DNA of 11,239 nt from Actinomycetota bacterium (GTDB lineage: Bacteria; Actinomycetota; Actinomycetes; S36-B12): assembly GCA_016870425.1 (NCBI GenBank), contig VGBQ01000073.1:1-11239 (forward strand), written 5' to 3'. The position numbers and the translations under genes were made by a program. How positions within the stretch are numbered: position 1 is the stretch's first letter; the number at the start of each line of letters is the position of its first letter. This document shows positions 5,994 to 11,239 of this stretch, one piece after another. Below the pieces are notes generated by a model. That model was given only the letters and a program-made list of their open reading frames with translations. It made no database searches and was not told where the DNA came from.

Positions 5994-7661
5994 GTGGAGC
6001 AGCGAGGAAGCACCCGTCACGTCTTCGTCACCGGCGGCGTCGCCTCCTCCCTCGGCAAGGGCCTGACGGCATCCAGTCTCGGCAATCTCCTCAAGGCCCG
6101 CGGCCTGCGCGTGACCATGCAAAAGCTTGATCCCTACCTCAACGTCGACCCCGGCACGATGAATCCCTTCCAGCACGGAGAGGTCTTCGTCACGGACGAC
6201 GGTGCAGAGACCGACCTCGACATCGGCCACTACGAACGCTTCCTCGACACCGATCTCCACGGGTCAGCCAATGTGACTACCGGCCAGGTCTACTCCACCG
6301 TGATCGCCAAGGAGCGTCGCGGTGAGTATCTGGGGGATACCGTCCAGGTGATCCCGCACATCACCAATGAGATCAAGTCGCGCATTCGTCGTATGGCGGG
6401 GCCGGAGATCGACGTTGTCATCACCGAGGTCGGCGGCACCGTTGGTGACATCGAGTCCCTGCCGTTCCTGGAGGCCGTGCGCCAAGTGCGCCATGAGGTC
6501 GGTCGGGAGAACGTCTTCTTCCTGCACGTCTCTCTCCTGCCCTACATCGGCCCCTCCGGAGAGCTCAAGACCAAGCCCACCCAGCACTCTGTCGCCCAGC
6601 TGCGCAATATCGGCATCCAGCCCGATGCCATCGTGCTGCGCGCGGATCGCCCCGTGCCCGCAGGCATCAAGCGCAAGATCTCGCTCATGTGCGATGTCGA
6701 CGAAGAGGCCGTGGTGGCGGCGGTCGATGCCCCCAGCATCTATGACATCCCCAAGGTGCTCCACGCTGAAGGGTTGGACGCCTACGTGGTCCGCCGGCTC
6801 GGCCTGCCCTTCCGTGATGTGGACTGGACTAGTTGGGGAGATCTCCTGCGACGCGTGCACCACCCGGCGCATGAGATCGAGGTCGCGCTGGTGGGGAAGT
6901 ACGTCGACCTGCCCGACGCCTACCTGTCGGTGACGGAGGCATTGCGCGCGGGCGGCTTCGATCAGGATTGTCGAGTGCGCATCCGCTGGGTGACCAGTGA
7001 TGATTGCGCGTCGCCCGAATCGGCTGCCCAGCATCTGGGGGGCGTCGATGCGATCTGCGTCCCCGGAGGCTTCGGCGTTCGAGGGATCGAGGGCAAACTC
7101 GGTGCCTTGCGCTACGCGCGCGAGAACCTCATCCCGACGCTGGGCCTGTGCCTGGGACTTCAGTGCATGGTGATTGAGTACGCACGGCACGTCGCCGGCC
7201 TCGAGGGAGCCAACTCCCTGGAGTTCGACGAGACGACCCCGCATCCCGTCGTGGCCACGATGGCCGATCAGCGTGACGTGATCTCGGGGGAGCGCGACAT
7301 GGGCGGGACGATGCGCCTGGGCCTGTATCCGGCCAAGCTCCTCGAGGGATCCGTGGTCCAGCGGGCCTACGACCTCCCCTACGTGGATGAGCGCCATCGC
7401 CACCGCTTCGAGGTCAACAACGCATACCGCGCCCCCCTTGAGGACGCGGGACTGGTCATCTCCGGGACCAGCCCGGATGGACGCCTGGTGGAGTTCGTCG
7501 AACTCCCCGCAGACGTGCACCCCTACTACGTGTCCACCCAGGCGCACCCGGAGTTCCGCTCGCGCCCCACGCGAGCCCATCCACTCTTTGCCGGGCTCGT
7601 GCGCGCGGCCCTGGAGCGGCGTACCGCCGGCGTGACCGCGACTTCGGTCACGCAGACCTGA
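5994..7661 (+). CDS. pyrG: CTP synthase
   Basis: Converts UTP to CTP using ATP and glutamine (or ammonia), the last step of de novo pyrimidine nucleotide synthesis. The protein has 555 residues, full length. The N-terminal synthase domain shows GGVASSLGKGLTASSLGNLL (P-loop, Lys22), LDPYLNVDPGTMNPFQHGEV and DDGAETDLDIGHYERF. ITEVGGTVGDIESLPFLEA carries UTP/Mg2+-binding residues. The C-terminal class I glutamine amidotransferase domain has VPGGFGVRGIEGK, the nucleophile elbow GLCLGLQCM (Cys386) and the HPEF motif (His518, Glu520). GTG 5994 is used: the core motif begins at residue 10, as expected, and the previous stop is 14 bases upstream. No Shine-Dalgarno is seen. In mycobacteria two genes (steA, steB/mctB) lie between recN and pyrG; here there is no room for them. 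Confidence 0.98.
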   Translation: MEQRGSTRHVFVTGGVASSLGKGLTASSLGNLLKARGLRVTMQKLDPYLNVDPGTMNPFQHGEVFVTDDGAETDLDIGHYERFLDTDLHGSANVTTGQVYSTVIAKERRGEYLGDTVQVIPHITNEIKSRIRRMAGPEIDVVITEVGGTVGDIESLPFLEAVRQVRHEVGRENVFFLHVSLLPYIGPSGELKTKPTQHSVAQLRNIGIQPDAIVLRADRPVPAGIKRKISLMCDVDEEAVVAAVDAPSIYDIPKVLHAEGLDAYVVRRLGLPFRDVDWTSWGDLLRRVHHPAHEIEVALVGKYVDLPDAYLSVTEALRAGGFDQDCRVRIRWVTSDDCASPESAAQHLGGVDAICVPGGFGVRGIEGKLGALRYARENLIPTLGLCLGLQCMVIEYARHVAGLEGANSLEFDETTPHPVVATMADQRDVISGERDMGGTMRLGLYPAKLLEGSVVQRAYDLPYVDERHRHRFEVNNAYRAPLEDAGLVISGTSPDGRLVEFVELPADVHPYYVSTQAHPEFRSRPTRAHPLFAGLVRAALERRTAGVTATSVTQT

Positions 7662-7663
7662 AC

Positions 7664-8332
7664 GTGGTCGAATCAGCCTGGACGGGCCCCTTGCGCGACG
7701 AGGCCCACGAGGCCTCAGTCCTTGCCCGCACTGAGCACTTCCGCGGTCGCGTGTGGGCGGTGGCCAGCGACGAGGTGCGACTGCCCAGCGGTGACGTCAC
7801 TGTGCGCGACGTGGTGGTGCATCCTGGCGCCGTCGGCGTCGCGGCCGTCGACGATGCCGGCCGCATCCTGCTCATCCGGCAGTTCCGCCATCCCGTGGGC
7901 GGCTACCTCATCGAGCTCCCCGCGGGACTGCGCGATGTCCCGGATGAGCCACCACTCCAGACAGCCCGCCGCGAGCTCGCGGAGGAAGCGGGCATCACGG
8001 CTGGCGAGTGGTACGTGCTCGTTGACTTCTTCAACTCGCCCGGGGGGTCCACTGAGGCTTTCCGCTGCTATCTCGCGCGCGATCTGTCCCCGCTGCCCGG
8101 CGGCCGGCCCCACACGGGAGAGGCCGAGGAGGCCGACCTTCCCCAGGTCTGGGTCCCCATCGACGAGGCCGTTGAGGCCGTGCTCGCGGGTGACCTGCAC
8201 AACCCCACCACCGTCACGGGGGTGCTGGCCGTCGCCGCGGCCCGGGACCGCAACTGGCGCACGCTGCGCCCCGCGAGCGAGCCCATGTGGAGCCTGCCCC
8301 CCGGTGGTCCGGCGTCCGCCTACGGTGCCTGA
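7664..8332 (+). CDS. Nudix hydrolase, ADP-ribose pyrophosphatase type
   Basis: Probably hydrolyses ADP-ribose to AMP and ribose-5-phosphate, clearing a reactive by-product of NAD turnover. The protein has 222 residues. The Nudix box begins at Gly88 (AGLRDVPDE) and continues ARRELAEEAGI, with Arg103-Glu104 and the metal-binding Glu107-Glu108. One extra residue lies between the Gly and the first Glu compared with the GX5E consensus, which is usual for ADP-ribose pyrophosphatases of this group (Rv1700-like). ILLIRQFRHPVGGYLIELPAG is the typical lead-in, and FNSPGGSTEAFRCYLARDL the typical follow-on. It sits two bases after pyrG, so it is surely cotranscribed. GTG 7664 has no clear ribosome-binding site; CTG 7658, which overlaps the pyrG stop, is in frame, but nothing requires it. 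The C-terminal 25 residues are Pro/Gly-rich. Confidence 0.9.
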   Translation: MVESAWTGPLRDEAHEASVLARTEHFRGRVWAVASDEVRLPSGDVTVRDVVVHPGAVGVAAVDDAGRILLIRQFRHPVGGYLIELPAGLRDVPDEPPLQTARRELAEEAGITAGEWYVLVDFFNSPGGSTEAFRCYLARDLSPLPGGRPHTGEAEEADLPQVWVPIDEAVEAVLAGDLHNPTTVTGVLAVAAARDRNWRTLRPASEPMWSLPPGGPASAYGA

Positions 8333-8400
8333 TGCGGCAGAGTGGGGGCTGTGGCCGATAGGCCCGAACGGATGCGGTGGCCGTGTCCGCTGTGACGCAC

Positions 8401-8405
8401 GGAGG
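8401..8405 (+). promoter_or_regulatory. Ribosome-binding site GGAGG for ald
   Basis: GGAGG lies 8 bases before ATG 8414, the strongest initiation signal in the second half of the window before parA. The 81-base gap 8333-8413 is the second-longest gene-free stretch here and could hold a promoter; the only motif I note in it is CGATAGGC at 8356-8363. I see no hairpin with a T-run. Confidence 0.75.
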
Positions 8406-8413
8406 CGAGTGCG

Positions 8414-9525
8414 ATGAGAGTTGGCGTGCCGACCGAGGTCAAGAATCACGAGTACAGGGTCGCCATCACGCCCGCGGGCGTCTTCGAGCTCTGCCGACAT
8501 GGACACGAGGTCGTTGTGCAGTCCGGTGCGGGGCTCGGCTCGTCGATCTCTGACGACGAGTTCGCGGCCGCCGGAGCTCGGATGCTGGCCACCGCGGATG
8601 ACGTCTGGGAGTCAGCCGACTTGATCTTGAAGGTCAAGGAGCCGATCGCCGAGGAGTATGCCCGCATGCGCCCGGGGCAGATTCTCTTCACCTACCTACA
8701 CCTCGCCGCGTCGCGCGAGTGCACGGAGGCCCTGCTGGGCTCCCGGGTCACTGCCATCGCCTATGAGACGGTCGAACTCCCCGATGGGTCCCTGCCGCTC
8801 CTTGCCCCGATGTCGGAGGTCGCCGGTCGCATGGCGCCGCAGGTGGGGGCCTACGCCCTCCAGCGCGCCCAGGGCGGGCGCGGCGTGCTCATGGGCGGAG
8901 TCTCGGGTGTCTACGCCGCGAAGGTCGTCGTTATCGGGGCCGGTGTCTCGGGCCTGAATGCTGCTGCGATCGCCCTGGGCATGCAGGCAGAGGTGCTGTT
9001 GCTCGACAAGAACATCGCCCGCCTGCGCCAGGTGGACGCGATCTACCAGGGCCACATGCAGACGGTTGCGTCCAATGCCTACGAGATCGAGAAGGCCGTC
9101 ATCGACGCCGACCTGGTCATCGGTGCGGTGCTCGTGCCCGGGGCCAAGGCGCCGACCCTGGTGAGCAACGATCTCGTGTCGCGGATGAAAAGGGGCAGCG
9201 TGCTCGTCGACATCGCCATCGACCAGGGGGGCTGCTTCGAGGATTCGCGGGCGACGACGCACGCGGATCCCACCTTCGCTGTCCACGACTCGGTGTTCTA
9301 CTGCGTCGCCAACATGCCCGGTGCCGTGCCACACACTTCGACCTATGCCCTCACCAATGTGACATTGCCGTACGCCGTCGAACTCGCCGACCACGGATGG
9401 CGCGGTGCTCTCCAGCGCGACTCAGCACTCGGGCTCGGACTCAATGTCCACGATGGCCACGTGACCTACGCCGCCGTGGCGGATGCCTTCGGCCTGCCCA
9501 CCGTCGCGGTCGAGGACGTGCTGGC

Positions 9526-9529
<4 letters not shown>
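8414..9529 (+). CDS. ald: Alanine dehydrogenase
   Basis: Catalyses the reversible NAD-dependent deamination of L-alanine to pyruvate and ammonia, used for alanine catabolism or for redox balance under low oxygen. The 371 residues equal the M. tuberculosis enzyme in length. The active-site residues fall at canonical numbers: Arg15 (EYRVAITP), Lys75 (LKVKEP), His96 (YLHLA) and Asp270 (AIDQGG). The Rossmann NAD site is KVVVIGAGVSGLNAA (Gly175, Gly177, Gly180), with Asp198 at the end of the second strand. PMSEVAGRMAPQVGAYAL and NMPGAVPHTSTYALTN are strong family signatures. ATG 8414 is fixed by the GGAGG site and by the invariant MRVGVPTE start. Streptomyces also carries ald next to this xerD-parA block, whereas in M. 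tuberculosis ald is elsewhere. The stop overlaps the proposed xerD start. Confidence 0.97.
9512..9516 (+). promoter_or_regulatory. Ribosome-binding site GAGGA supporting a CTG start of xerD
   Basis: GAGGA, inside the end of ald, lies 9 bases before CTG 9526. Together with the CTGA overlap it supports initiation at that CTG rather than at the distant ATG 9397. Confidence 0.5.
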
Positions 9530-10449
<920 letters not shown>

Positions 10450-10460
10450 GCGGGGCAGCC

Positions 10461-10488
10461 CTGCGAGTGGGGTGGCGTCTGAGAGGAT
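10461..10488 (+). promoter_or_regulatory. Weak candidate promoter upstream of parA
   Basis: CTGCGA (10461-10466) and GAGGAT (10483-10488), separated by 16 bases, resemble actinobacterial TTGACN and TAGGAT elements. The match is modest, and a GC-rich hairpin lies downstream in what would be the leader, so confidence is low. Confidence 0.22.
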
Positions 10489-10514
10489 GGCGCGGTCTGG
10501 GGATCCGCCCGAGC

Positions 10515-10540
10515 CCCGAGGCCCTCCGGGCGCCCTCGGG
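10515..10540 (+). terminator. GC-rich hairpin between xerD and parA, possible terminator
   Basis: CCCGAGG at 10515-10521 pairs with CCTCGGG at 10534-10540 around a 12-base loop that contains the palindrome GGGCGCCC across its edge (10528-10535). No T-run follows, so if it ends xerD transcription it would be of the U-tract-free type discussed for actinobacteria; it could instead be a leader structure of parA. Short perfect stems also arise by chance at this GC content. Confidence 0.3.
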
Positions 10541-10565
10541 CCCGCGAGACCTGAGACCGAAGAGA

Positions 10566-10570
10566 GGAGG
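10566..10570 (+). promoter_or_regulatory. Ribosome-binding site GGAGG for parA
   Basis: GGAGG within AGAGGAGGGG lies six bases before GTG 10577 and decides the parA start over the in-frame internal GTG and ATG further down. Confidence 0.85.
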
Positions 10571-10576
10571 GGCACC

Positions 10577-11239
10577 GTGTCAGTCGAGGAGTCTTCGACG
10601 AGTGCAGGACCTACCGGACGACCCAATCCCGACTTCCCGGTCCCGGCGCCGCTCGAACATCACGGCCCCGCGCGCGTGATCGCCATGGTCAACCAGAAGG
10701 GTGGCGTCGGCAAGACGACCTCGACGGTGAGTCTGGGCGCGGCCCTGGCGGAATACGGCCGTCGGGTCCTGCTCGTCGACTTCGACCCCCAAGGAGCGCT
10801 GTCGGTTGCGCTGGGTGTGCCCGCGCATGATCTCGACCGCACGGTCTACAACCTGCTCATGGACGACGACTGCTCAGCCGCCGACGTCATCGTCTCGACG
10901 AGCGTGCCGGGCCTCGACCTCATGCCGAGCAACATCGACCTGTCCGCGGCGGAGGTCGCCCTGGTCAACGAGGTCGCGCGCGAACACGCCCTCGCACGGG
11001 GTCTGGCCAGCGTGATTGACCGCTATGACTACATCATCATCGACTGCCAGCCGTCCCTGGGCCTGCTCACCATCAATGCCCTGACCGCGGCCAACGGGGT
11101 CATCATCCCCCTTGAGTGCGAGTATTTCGCGCTCCGCGGAGTCAAGTTGCTCACCGACACCGTGACGAAGGTCCAGGGCAGGCTGAATCCGCGCCTGGAA
11201 CTGACCGGCGTGCTCGCGACGATGTACGACGCTCGGACT
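10577..11239 (+). CDS. parA: ParA/Soj-family chromosome-partitioning ATPase, 5' part
   Basis: A deviant-Walker ATPase that dimerises on ATP and binds DNA non-specifically. The first 221 codons are present and the frame is open at the window edge, so the C-terminus is missing. Residues 1-32 are a flexible, Pro-rich tail (PDFPVPAPLEHHGPARVI). The deviant Walker A is KGGVGKTT, with signature Lys41 and Lys46. Walker A' is LLVDFDPQG (Asp68, Asp70), and Walker B is YIIIDCQPSLGLLT, where CQPS replaces the more usual CPPS/TPPS; the LECEYFALRGV segment follows. Position after xerD is that of Rv1708 in M. tuberculosis and its Streptomyces counterpart, which precede scpA and scpB rather than parB; I therefore expect scpAB just past the edge and a role tied to condensin loading or segregation rather than a classical parAB pair. 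GTG 10577 has an excellent ribosome-binding site. Confidence 0.93.
   Translation, partial: MSVEESSTSAGPTGRPNPDFPVPAPLEHHGPARVIAMVNQKGGVGKTTSTVSLGAALAEYGRRVLLVDFDPQGALSVALGVPAHDLDRTVYNLLMDDDCSAADVIVSTSVPGLDLMPSNIDLSAAEVALVNEVAREHALARGLASVIDRYDYIIIDCQPSLGLLTINALTAANGVIIPLECEYFALRGVKLLTDTVTKVQGRLNPRLELTGVLATMYDART

Noticed and set aside
6264..7580. Long open frame on the minus strand opposite pyrG
   Set aside because: Same shadow effect: pyrG is unambiguous on the plus strand, and the antisense product has no family features.
7658..7663. CTG start for the Nudix gene at the pyrG stop
   Set aside because: In frame and overlapping (CTGA), but GTG 7664 is only two codons away and no conserved residues lie between, so nothing demands CTG.

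Overview
This window is a core-chromosome segment of a high-GC Gram-positive bacterium (Actinomycetota). Three things point there. The DNA is strongly GC-rich with G/C at most third codon positions. GTG starts and TGA stops are common: eleven of the twelve stops seen are TGA, and only the first gene uses TAA. The gene order TPR protein, HAD phosphatase, small protein, tlyA, nadK, recN, pyrG, Nudix, xerD, parA is the one known from Mycobacterium (around Rv1691-Rv1708) and, with alanine dehydrogenase inserted before xerD, from Streptomyces. I cannot place it more finely. All genes are on the + strand and tightly packed, and I see no mobile element, CRISPR array, tRNA or rRNA.

Layout: (1) 2-229 is the tail of a gene that begins upstream, probably a short SSB-like OB-fold protein. 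(2) 251-2509 holds a TPR protein, a NagD-type HAD phosphatase, a coiled-coil protein with a Lys/His-rich tail, and a 71-residue conserved small protein. (3) 2506-5979 holds tlyA (rRNA 2'-O-methyltransferase), nadK (NAD kinase) and recN (SMC-like repair ATPase). (4) 5994-8332 holds pyrG (CTP synthase) and an ADP-ribose pyrophosphatase-like Nudix hydrolase. (5) 8414-10449 holds ald (alanine dehydrogenase) and xerD (tyrosine recombinase). (6) 10577 to the window end is a ParA ATPase cut by the window edge. No gene-free stretch exceeds 300 bases; the longest are 10450-10576 and 8333-8413.

Functionally this is housekeeping: ribosome modification, NADP and CTP supply, nucleotide clean-up, recombinational repair, and chromosome dimer resolution and segregation. 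Most junctions are stop/start overlaps of the NTGA type (709, 1827, 2294, 2506, 4186, 9526), which suggests translational coupling in one or a few long operons. Likely new transcription starts are before pyrG, before ald and before parA.

The most useful observation is about start codons. Both tlyA and xerD appear to start at CTG codons that overlap the previous stop (CTGA at 2506-2509 and 9526-9529). Conventional starts would either remove conserved N-terminal domain sequence or add a long unrelated extension. I found no convincing undescribed system here; the findings are refinements and oddities of a conserved locus.
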